A stretch of 21,636 nucleotides of DNA from the NCBI GenBank assembly GCA_017853815.1, contig JAFMIT010000016.1, positions 1 through 21,636 on the forward strand. Direction: 5' to 3'. The stretch is from Actinomycetota bacterium (lineage in GTDB: Bacteria > Actinomycetota > Actinomycetes > S36-B12 > UBA5976). The first letter of the stretch is position 1, and the number at the start of each line of letters is the position of its first letter. Both the position numbers and the translations under genes were made by a program. Under the pieces are notes generated by a model. The model saw only the letters and a program-made list of their open reading frames with translations. It was not told the origin of the DNA and searched no databases. Below, in pieces: positions 1-7,400 of this stretch.

Positions 1-346
1 GCGCCAGAACATGCGGCGCACCTGAAGATCCGTGACGAATCACCACGGCATCGGCTCCCATTGCTTCGAGAGTCAGCGCAGTGTCCTTGAGGCTTTCACC
101 TTTAGAAACGCTTGAACCTTTTGCACTGAAGTTGATGACGTCAGCAGAGAGTCGCTTTGCTGCAGCTTCGAAAGAGATACGTGTTCGCGTGGAGTCTTCG
201 AAAAACAAATTCACGACAGTGCGACCACGCAAGGTTGGAAGTTTCTTCACACCTCGTTCGGTGAGTCGAGCAAGCTCATGCGCCGTATCGAGAATCTGAA
301 TGGCAGTTGTGCGGTCAAGATCAGCCGCGGACAGGAGATGACGCAT
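1..346 (-). CDS. pyrB: Aspartate carbamoyltransferase catalytic chain (partial, N-terminal part)
   Basis: This enzyme condenses carbamoyl phosphate with aspartate, the first committed step of cytosolic pyrimidine synthesis. The first 115 codons are present and the gene runs off the left edge. The translation begins MRHLLSAADLDRTTAIQILD. It contains the carbamoyl-phosphate binding motif STRTR at residues 52-56 and the mobile-loop sequence SVSKGES at about 79-85, both typical of the family. The ATG shares its A with the TGA stop of pyrR (TGATG), and AAGG sits 6 bases upstream, so the two genes are probably translationally coupled. The pyrR-pyrB order is the usual start of a pyrimidine operon, and control should come from the PyrR binding loop ahead of pyrR. 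The C-terminal aspartate-binding domain is outside the window. Confidence 0.95.
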   Translation of the reverse strand, partial: MRHLLSAADLDRTTAIQILDTAHELARLTERGVKKLPTLRGRTVVNLFFEDSTRTRISFEAAAKRLSADVINFSAKGSSVSKGESLKDTALTLEAMGADAVVIRHGSSGAPHVLA

Positions 347-891
347 CAGGCACCTTCAATCGTGACAAGGTCTTCGCCATCATGATCGGCAAACTTGACT
401 GACACTTTTTCTTCTAGGGACGTCGGCAAGTTTTTCCCGACGTAGTCAGCGCGAATCGGCAATTCTCGATGTCCCCTATCGACCAGCACCGCAAGCTGCA
501 CCGCTCTCGGTCTGCCAATTTCGTTGAGCGCATCGAGAGCCGCTCGAATAGTGCGACCTGAGAAGAAGACGTCATCAACAAGCACCACGATCTTGCCGTC
601 GATACCGTCGGCCGGAATCTCCGTCGGCATGAGAGCGCGGGCAGGGCGCATTCGCAAGTCATCGCGATACATCGTGATATCGAGTGAACCCACGGCAATG
701 TCATGACCCTGGATGTCAGAGAGTTTCGAAGCGACTCTGCGTGCGAGGGAAACGCCGCGAGTTGGGATTCCGAGAATCACGACGTCACTCGCACTCTTAG
801 TGCGTTCATCGATTTCGTGGGCGATGCGTGAAATAGCTCGGGCAATTTCGGAAGCCTCGAGTACAACGCGTACGTTTGTAGCAGCCGACAT
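346..891 (-). CDS. pyrR: PyrR: pyrimidine operon RNA-binding regulator / uracil phosphoribosyltransferase
   Basis: PyrR binds UMP or UTP and then a hairpin in the pyr mRNA leader, shutting off pyrimidine gene expression; many members also make UMP from uracil and PRPP. The 181-residue protein has the normal family length. The PRPP loop VVLVDDVFFSGRTIRA is at about 102-117. DITMYRDDL (71-79) and LVDRGHRELPIRADYVGKN (about 136-154) are also family blocks. The ATG at 891 is supported by the purine-rich site GAAGGGG 6 bases upstream. That site lies in the lower stem of a PyrR binding loop (898-933), so the protein is likely to repress its own translation, as is established for mycobacterial PyrR. 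It overlaps pyrB by one base. Confidence 0.96.
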   Translation of the reverse strand: MSAATNVRVVLEASEIARAISRIAHEIDERTKSASDVVILGIPTRGVSLARRVASKLSDIQGHDIAVGSLDITMYRDDLRMRPARALMPTEIPADGIDGKIVVLVDDVFFSGRTIRAALDALNEIGRPRAVQLAVLVDRGHRELPIRADYVGKNLPTSLEEKVSVKFADHDGEDLVTIEGA

Positions 892-897
892 GGCTAG

Positions 898-933
898 CCC
901 CTTCCTCGCCTCACAGGACGAGTCTTAAAGGAG
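898..933 (-). promoter_or_regulatory. PyrR binding-loop RNA element overlapping the pyrR ribosome binding site
   Basis: On the minus strand the core CTCGTCCTGTGAGGCGAG (922 to 905) matches the known PyrR recognition pattern UCCNGNGAGG. It folds as CUCG, bulged U, CC, loop UGUGA, GG, CGAG. A lower stem CUCCUUU (933-927) with GAAGGGG (904-898) can form with two or three G-U pairs, leaving AAGA (926-923) as a purine bulge on the 5' side. This is the same topology as the Bacillus PyrR binding loops. The 3' arm of the lower stem is the presumed Shine-Dalgarno sequence, ending 6 bases before the pyrR ATG. PyrR bound here should block ribosome entry. No U-rich terminator is visible, which favours translational repression over attenuation. 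Confidence 0.85.
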
Positions 934-937
934 GAGT

Positions 938-963
938 GCTGCGGGTGCAGCGGGAGAAATCTA
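938..963 (-). promoter_or_regulatory. Weak candidate pyrR promoter and 5' leader hairpin
   Basis: In the 79-base gap between bldD and pyrR, TAGATT (963-958) fits the actinobacterial -10 pattern TANNNT, though no convincing -35 is visible. Just after it lies a perfect 5-bp stem, GCTGC-ACCC-GCAGC (951-938). If transcription starts near 951, the mRNA would begin with this hairpin and then run into the PyrR binding loop. The hairpin is not followed by a U-tract, so I do not call it a terminator. The promoter call is weak. Confidence 0.3.
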
Positions 964-970
964 GCAGGGT

Positions 971-1447
971 TTAGCGAAGCGGCTGAATGATGCCCCATGT
1001 GGTGAGTCGGTCCACCACGTCGGCAACGGGCTGATCAAAAAGCAACCCCAACGTGGTCAGGTCATCCGCCCGAATCGTCAGGACTCGGCCGTTGTAATCC
1101 CCGCGCTTGGCTTGGATCGAAGCCACGAAACGAGCGAGAGGCGCTACGACCTCGGCTGGCACCCGGGCCATTGCCTCGAGGTCGACAACGACCTTGCGGA
1201 CAGCTTTGGTTTCACGCTGCCGACTTTCAGCGTCAGGCAAGAGTTGGCCCACAGGAACGCCATAAAACTGAGCCAGTTCGGCGAGCTTGGCCACCGTGAT
1301 GGCCCGATCGCCACGCTCATAAGAGCCGACAACCACGGCCTTCCAACGACCGTCAGACTTTTCTTCGACGGCGTGCAGACTCAGACCTTGTTGTTGTCGA
1401 ATCGCACGCAAACGCCCGCCTAGTGACAGTGCGTAATCGTCGAGCAT
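971..1447 (-). CDS. bldD: BldD-family transcriptional regulator with cyclic-di-GMP binding signature
   Basis: BldD is the global developmental repressor of Streptomyces; a tetramer of cyclic-di-GMP holds two C-terminal domains together so that the dimer binds DNA. The 158-residue protein has an N-terminal XRE-type helix-turn-helix (about 9-70) containing RLRAIRQQQGLSLHAVEEKS and GSYERGDRAITV, nearly identical to what I recall of Streptomyces BldD. The C-terminal domain keeps R115-G-D117, eight residues, then R126-A-D-D129, matching the ligand signature RGD-X8-RQDD except Q to A. Location beside pyrR is as in Streptomyces. The ATG at 1447 has no Shine-Dalgarno sequence; a promoter-like site places the transcription start on the ATG itself, suggesting leaderless translation. 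The targets in this organism cannot be read from this window. Confidence 0.93.
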   Translation of the reverse strand: MLDDYALSLGGRLRAIRQQQGLSLHAVEEKSDGRWKAVVVGSYERGDRAITVAKLAELAQFYGVPVGQLLPDAESRQRETKAVRKVVVDLEAMARVPAEVVAPLARFVASIQAKRGDYNGRVLTIRADDLTTLGLLFDQPVADVVDRLTTWGIIQPLR

Positions 1448-1482
1448 GGCGGAAGACTACGGAGAGTTACCGCCCGCCACAA
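1448..1482 (-). promoter_or_regulatory. Candidate leaderless bldD promoter with overlapping BldD-box-like operator
   Basis: In the 48-base gap between pyk and bldD, TTGTGG (1482-1477), a 17-base spacer and TAGTCT (1459-1454) form a plausible -35/-10 pair; TAGTCT fits TANNNT. Six bases later is the bldD ATG, so RNA would start at or next to the start codon. TAACTCTCCGTAG (1469-1457) lies between and over these elements. It matches the Streptomyces BldD consensus TNACNCWGNGTNA at all but two fixed positions. A repressor here would cover the promoter, which fits the autoregulation known for Streptomyces bldD. Both parts are pattern matches only. Confidence 0.45.
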
Positions 1483-1495
1483 GTGGTGAAGACTG

Positions 1496-2935
1496 CTAGA
1501 TGCCGTGACGACGATTACCGAGAATGACAACGCGCATGCCGTTAGTGGTACCTGGCACACCGGGTGGTACACCGGCAACGAGCACGATCTTCTCGCCAAT
1601 TGAGGCGCGACCAATCTCGAGCAGAGTTTCATCGAGCTGCTCCACCATGTCATCGGTGTGCTTGACGGGGTTCACCAAGAAAGTCTCGGTGCCCCAGACC
1701 AATGACAACTGCGAACGAACCCGGGGCTGGGTGGTGAACGCCAAGATAGGAATCCGGTTGCGGTGACGAGACATCAGTCGAGCCGAGAGGCCAGTCTCTG
1801 TGAAGGCCACAAGATACGAAGCACCAACGGCCTCGCCAACAACTGTCGCCGAATGGGTTACGGCGCGAGCAGTGCTGCTGCCAGTTTCTTCAGCCAGTTT
1901 CGGCAAGCGCTCCAAGGCTTCGGCTTCAACATGTTCGATGATGCGAGCCATCGTCGAGACAACGAGACCGGGATGATCGCCGACAGAGGTTTCGCCCGAG
2001 AGCATCAAGGCATCGGCACCATCGAGGACAGCGTTTGCAACGTCAGAAGCTTCTGCGCGGGTTGGGCGCGAAGCGTTGACCATCGAATCCAACATTTGTG
2101 TGGCGACGATGACTGGCTTGCCAGCGGCACGAGCGGCCGCGACACAACGCTTCTGCACGAGTGGAACCTGCTCGAGTGGAAGTTCAACACCAAGGTCACC
2201 GCGGGCCACCATGATCGCATCAAACGCATCAACAATTTCGTCAAGGTTTTCGACTGCCTGTGGCTTTTCGATTTTTGCGATGACTGGAAGGCGGATTCCC
2301 TCTTCGTCCATGATGCGGTGCACATCGTGAATGTCTGCAGCATTGCGCACGAATGACAAAGCAATCATGTCGACACCTGCACGAAGACCCCAACGAAGGT
2401 CCTCAATGTCCTTCTCGGACATCGCAGGGACAGACACAGCAACGCCAGGAAGGTTGATGCCTTTGTTGTTTGAGATAACGCCAGCTTCAACAACTTCTGT
2501 GATGACGTCAGTAGCGGTGACTTCGACGGCACGCAGCGAAATTCGGCCATCATCGATCAGGATCATGTCGCCAGGGCGGACGTCACCGGGTAGGCCTTTG
2601 AAGGTGGTTGAGCAACGTTCGTTATCGCCTTGAATGTCATCGATGGTGATCGTGAACTTCTGGCCCTGCACCAATGTTTCTTTGCCATTGGTGAATCGGC
2701 CGGTGCGAATCTTGGGACCCTGAAGGTCGACCAAGATGCCAACGCCACGACCAGCTTCGTTGGCTGCAGCACGAACGGCGTCGTAGCGAGCCTGATGCTC
2801 CTCGTGAGAACCGTGCGAGAGGTTGAGACGGGCAACATCCATGCCTGCCGCCACCAGAGTCCGCAGCTGCTCAAGATTTTCAGCAGAGGGACCGAGAGTG
2901 CAAACAATTTTCGCGCGACGCACGATGTGCACCAT
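1496..2935 (-). CDS. pyk: Pyruvate kinase
   Basis: The enzyme converts phosphoenolpyruvate and ADP to pyruvate and ATP, the last step of glycolysis. The protein has 479 residues, the usual bacterial length. The blocks RRAKIVCTLGPS (N-terminus), ARLNLSHGSH, DLQGPKIRTG, IAKIEKPQA (catalytic Lys near 224), MVARGDLGVELP (metal and PEP site), ATQMLDSM and LMLSGETSVG follow in family order, with the regulatory domain in the last 130 residues. The start is uncertain. The longest frame begins at a TTG (2944) with no ribosome site. I chose the ATG at 2935, but GTG at 2932 (better spaced from AAAGG) or GTG at 2923 (best match to other actinobacterial N-termini) are possible. It follows gltD by about 50 bases. 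Confidence 0.95.
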   Translation of the reverse strand: MVHIVRRAKIVCTLGPSAENLEQLRTLVAAGMDVARLNLSHGSHEEHQARYDAVRAAANEAGRGVGILVDLQGPKIRTGRFTNGKETLVQGQKFTITIDDIQGDNERCSTTFKGLPGDVRPGDMILIDDGRISLRAVEVTATDVITEVVEAGVISNNKGINLPGVAVSVPAMSEKDIEDLRWGLRAGVDMIALSFVRNAADIHDVHRIMDEEGIRLPVIAKIEKPQAVENLDEIVDAFDAIMVARGDLGVELPLEQVPLVQKRCVAAARAAGKPVIVATQMLDSMVNASRPTRAEASDVANAVLDGADALMLSGETSVGDHPGLVVSTMARIIEHVEAEALERLPKLAEETGSSTARAVTHSATVVGEAVGASYLVAFTETGLSARLMSRHRNRIPILAFTTQPRVRSQLSLVWGTETFLVNPVKHTDDMVEQLDETLLEIGRASIGEKIVLVAGVPPGVPGTTNGMRVVILGNRRHGI

Positions 2936-2986
2936 ACCTTTCAAGGGTTGCTACGAGTTGAACGAATGTGAACGTCGTGGATAAAC

Positions 2987-4441
2987 CTAGACCATCAACG
3001 GGCGAGCAGTTGGCGGAATTGGCGCGGGAAGTTGGGTGGATCCCATGAGGAACGCATCCACCGCAGCAGCGGCAGAGCGACCTTCCGCGATAGCCCACAC
3101 GATGAGCGACTGACCGCGACCAGCGTCTCCAGCAACGAACACACCCTCAATGTTGGTGGCATAGGTGTTGTTGCGAGCAACATTGCCTCGCGGATCGAGC
3201 TCAACACCAAACTGCGAGATCATCGCACCATGCTCTGGTCCAACAAAGCCCATTGCCAACAGCGCTAGCTGGGCAGGCAGTTCGCGACGTGAACCAGCAA
3301 CCGGCTCGAACTTGCCGTCTTTAAATTCGACTTCGCTAATCACGAGACCACGGAGATTGCCGTTCTCATCTTTCAAGAATTCTTCAGTGGTGACGGCATA
3401 CTCACGAACGCCACCTTCTTCGTGAGCAGACGAAACGCGATAGAGCATCGGGTAGGTCGGCCATGGCTGACCAGCCGGGCGCTCATTCGATGGTCGCGGC
3501 ATGATCTCAAGCTGGGTGACCGATCGCGCACCTTGACGAAGTGACGTGCCAAGGCAGTCTGCTCCGGTATCGCCACCGCCGAGGATGATGACATCTTTGC
3601 CAGCAGCTGAAACAGGAACTTCATCGAAGTCGCCTTCGCACATGCGATTAGCAAGCGGCAAGAATTCCATGGCCTGATATACGCCATCAGCGTCACGACC
3701 GGGAACCGGAAGGTCGCGCCACGCGGTTGCACCAGCAGCAATGACGACCGCGTCATAGCGAGCACGCAAATCATCAGCAGTGATGTCGATACCAACTTCT
3801 ACGCCAGTACGGAACTTGACGCCTTCGGCCTCCATCTGGGCGATGCGCCGATCAAGGTGGCTCTTTTCCATTTTGAACTCTGGAATGCCGTAACGGAGCA
3901 GTCCGCCTGCGCGATCAGCACGCTCGTAGACCGCAACCGTGTGACCGGCACGAGCCAACTGCTGGGCGACCGCAAGACCTGCAGGCCCTGAGCCGATGAC
4001 GGCAACTGTCTTGCCCGAAAGTCGTGATGGTGGCTGTGCCTGAACCCAACCTTCATCCCATGCACGATCAATAATCGAGACTTCAATTTGTTTGATAGTC
4101 ACTGGGTCTTGGTTGATACCAAGCACACAGGCCGTCTCACAGGGAGCTGGACACAAACGACCTGTGAACTCTGGGAAGTTGTTGGTCGCATGCAGGCGTT
4201 CAATCGCCTCTTTCCAGTCATTGCGGTAGGTCAGGTCATTCCACTCAGGAATCAGATTGCCTAACGGGCAACCGCTATGGCAAAACGGAATGCCGCAATC
4301 CATGCAGCGCGAGGCTTGAGTATGCAACTTCTCAGGATCAAAAGGTTCATACACCTCGCGATAATCACGAATGCGTACATCGACTGGACGCCGAGTTGGG
4401 GTCTCGCGTCCGGCTTTAAGAAATCCGCGTGGGTCAGCCAC
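2987..4441 (-). CDS. gltD: Glutamate synthase [NADPH] small (beta) subunit
   Basis: This flavoprotein takes electrons from NADPH and passes them through iron-sulfur clusters to GltB for glutamate synthesis. The protein has 484 residues, the family norm. Cysteines C46, C49, C54 and C58 (CMDCGIPFCHSGCP) and C97, C101 and C105 (CPAPCETAC) form the N-terminal ferredoxin-like region. GSGPAGLAVAQQL is the FAD-binding fold, GGGDTGADC the NADPH site, and GVFVAGDAGRGQSL a second FAD contact near the end. The open frame extends further upstream, but the GTG at 4441 is chosen because GGAGG lies 6 bases before it and the resulting start MADPRGFLKAGRETPTRRPV matches the family. It overlaps the end of gltB by 8 bases, so the two subunits are probably translationally coupled. 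Confidence 0.97.
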   Translation of the reverse strand: MADPRGFLKAGRETPTRRPVDVRIRDYREVYEPFDPEKLHTQASRCMDCGIPFCHSGCPLGNLIPEWNDLTYRNDWKEAIERLHATNNFPEFTGRLCPAPCETACVLGINQDPVTIKQIEVSIIDRAWDEGWVQAQPPSRLSGKTVAVIGSGPAGLAVAQQLARAGHTVAVYERADRAGGLLRYGIPEFKMEKSHLDRRIAQMEAEGVKFRTGVEVGIDITADDLRARYDAVVIAAGATAWRDLPVPGRDADGVYQAMEFLPLANRMCEGDFDEVPVSAAGKDVIILGGGDTGADCLGTSLRQGARSVTQLEIMPRPSNERPAGQPWPTYPMLYRVSSAHEEGGVREYAVTTEEFLKDENGNLRGLVISEVEFKDGKFEPVAGSRRELPAQLALLAMGFVGPEHGAMISQFGVELDPRGNVARNNTYATNIEGVFVAGDAGRGQSLIVWAIAEGRSAAAAVDAFLMGSTQLPAPIPPTARPLMV

Positions 4442-7400
4442 GTGCCGCCTCCATAACCGCTTCCAGAACATCGCGACCTTCAGCTTCAGCCTTTGCTGAG
4501 GCTTCGAGTACGCGTCGATAATCACGTGGCATCACTTTGGTGAAGCGATGAACTGCGTTGGCCCAGTCTGACAACAACGATTGCGCAACTGACGATTCCG
4601 TCTCGTCTGCGTGCTTCGAGACCAGGGCACGCAATGATTCGGAATCCTCTGCGGTCAACGCTTCGAGGTCGACCATCTCAGTGTTGACTCGATTGGACTT
4701 GATATCGAGAACGTAGGCGACACCACCCGACATACCCGCTGCCAAGTTGCGCCCCGTCTGGCCAAGAATCACGACGCGACCGCCCGTCATGTACTCGAGC
4801 GCATGATCGCCGACGCCTTCGACAACAACGGTGGCGCCAGAGTTGCGCACGCAGCAGCGTTCGCCCACCATGCCGCGAGCGAAAATTTCGCCACTGGTCG
4901 CACCGTACGCAAGCACGTTGCCAGCAATCACGTTTTCTTCTGCCGCAAATGTTGCAGTCCTCGCAGGACGCACAATCAAGCGCCCGCCCGAAAGTCCCTT
5001 GCCAAGGTAATCGTTGGTATCGCCCTCGAGTCGCAACGTGATGCCGGCCGGCAGGAAAGCACCGAACGACTGGCCTGCTGAACCCTCGAACTGGATGTCA
5101 ATCGTGTTCTCCGCAAGACCTGCCCCGCCGTAGCGCTTCGTGACTTCGGAGCCGAGCATCGTGCCAACCGTGCGATTCACGTTCCGCACCTTGATATGTG
5201 CGCGGACTGGCTCGCCGGATTCGAGTGCTGGTTGCGCGATGGCAATCAACTCGTTGTCGAGCGCGTGTGCAAGGCCGTGATCTTGAGACTGCACCTGATG
5301 CATTTCGCCTTCGAAGACTTCTGGGCGATACAGGATCGGCGCAAGATCTAGGCCTTCTGCCTTCCAGTGCTTGATCGCTTCGTTGAAGTTGAGTAGTTCG
5401 CTGTGACCAACTGCTTCTTCAATAGAGCGGAAACCAAGTTCAGCCAAAAGCTCACGCACTTCTTGAGCGATGAACTCGAAGAAGTTGACGACGTACTCAG
5501 GCTTGCCACTGAAGCGCGAGCGAAGCTCAGGCGACTGGGTCGCGACACCAACAGGGCAGGTGTCGAGGTGGCAGACGCGCATCATGATGCAACCACTGAC
5601 GACGAGTGGAGCAGTGGCGAATCCAAATTCTTCAGCACCCAGCAGTGCCGCGATGACGACGTCACGACCAGTCTTCAACTGACCATCGGTCTGGACCACC
5701 ACTCTGTCACGCAAACCGTTGAGAAGTAGGGTCTGCTGTGCTTCAGCAAGACCCAACTCCCACGGCCCACCAGCGTGCTTCAACGATGTTAGCGGTGAAG
5801 CACCAGTGCCACCATCATGACCAGAAATCAAAATGACATCTGCGTGTGCCTTCGCGACGCCTGCAGCAACCGTGCCAACACCAACCTCAGCAACAAGCTT
5901 GACGTGGATGCGAGCTGCGGGATTTGAGTTCTTCAAATCGTGGATCAGCTGTGCCAAGTCTTCAATTGAGTAGATGTCGTGGTGCGGTGGAGGCGAAATC
6001 AGGCCGACACCTGCAGTGCTGTGGCGCGTCTTGGCAATCCATGGGTACACCTTGTGGCCAGGCAACTGGCCACCCTCCCCTGGCTTTGCACCCTGCGCCA
6101 TCTTGATCTGAATGTCGTCGGCGTTGACCAGATATTCACTGGTCACACCAAACCGACCGGACGCGACCTGCTTGATGGCAGAACGCTTCGAGTCGCCATT
6201 TGGCAACACTTCGAAACGTTCTGCGTCTTCGCCACCTTCGCCCGTATTCGACTTAGCTCCAAGACGGTTCATAGCAATTGCGAGGGTTTCGTGTGCTTCG
6301 GCGCTGATTGATCCGTAGGACATAGCGCCAGTGGAGAACCGCTTCACGATCTCGCTGACTGGCTCAACTTCGTCAATCGAAATGGGACTGCGCTGTTGCG
6401 CAAACGTGAAGAGGCCACGCAGCGTCATCAGTTGTTCGGATTGGTTATTGACCCGCTCGGTGTACTGCTTGAAGATGTCATAACGACCCTGGCGAGTACT
6501 GTGCTGAAGACGAAACACCGTCTCAGGATCGAAAAGGTGAGGTTCGCCTTCGCGACGCCACTGATACTCGCCACCGACGTTGAGTCGACGGTGAGCCGGA
6601 GATATTCCAGAAGGTGGGAAGGCAACCGCATGACGGCGAGCAGCTTCTTCAGCGATCACGTCGATGCCGATACCGCCCAGCTTCGAGGTGACGCCCGTGA
6701 AGTACTGGTCGACGAGCTCTTGAGACAGACCAATAGCTTCGAAAATCTGTGCGCCGCGGTATGAGTCGACGGTGGAGACGCCCATCTTGGACATCACCTT
6801 GAGCACACCTTTACCCAAAGCCTTAATCGTGTTGCGCACCGCCTTCTCCGGAGTCACATCACCGAGGTGACCCTGCCGAGACAAGTCTTCAACCGTTTCA
6901 AGTGCAAGGTAAGGATTGATCGCCGCTGCGCCGAAGCCGATGAGTAGGGCTACATGATGAACTTCGCGAACATCGCCCGCTTCCACCAGCAGACCGACCA
7001 TGGTGCGGGTGCGTTCACGGACGAGATGGTGATGAACTGCAGAGCACAACAGAAGCGAAGGAATAGGCGCGTGTTCGGCATCTGAATCGCGATCGCTCAA
7101 AATGACGAAACGCTTTCCCTGACGAATGAGGGCATCCACTTCGCGGCAAATTTCATCAATGCGGCGGGCCATGGCATCGCCGCCACCGTCTACACGGTAG
7201 AGCCCAGAGACTTTTGCGGCAGCAAAGCCCGGGAGTGAACCATCCCGGTTGATGTGCTGAATCTTTGCGAGGTCGTCGTTGTCGATCACCGGGAATGGCA
7301 GCACAACCTGTCGGCAATGATCTGGCGTCGTGTCGAGCAAGTTGCCTTCTCGCCCGGTGGCGGTCGAAAGCGACGTCACGATTTCTTCGCGGATGGCATC

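Noticed and set aside
1763..2356. 197-codon open frame on the plus strand inside pyk
   Set aside because: Antisense to conserved catalytic blocks of pyruvate kinase; no recognisable protein features.
4442..4525. N-terminal extension of gltD upstream of the GTG at 4441
   Set aside because: The extra 28 residues lie within the gltB coding end, do not resemble GltD, and the GTG has an ideal GGAGG site 6 bases upstream.
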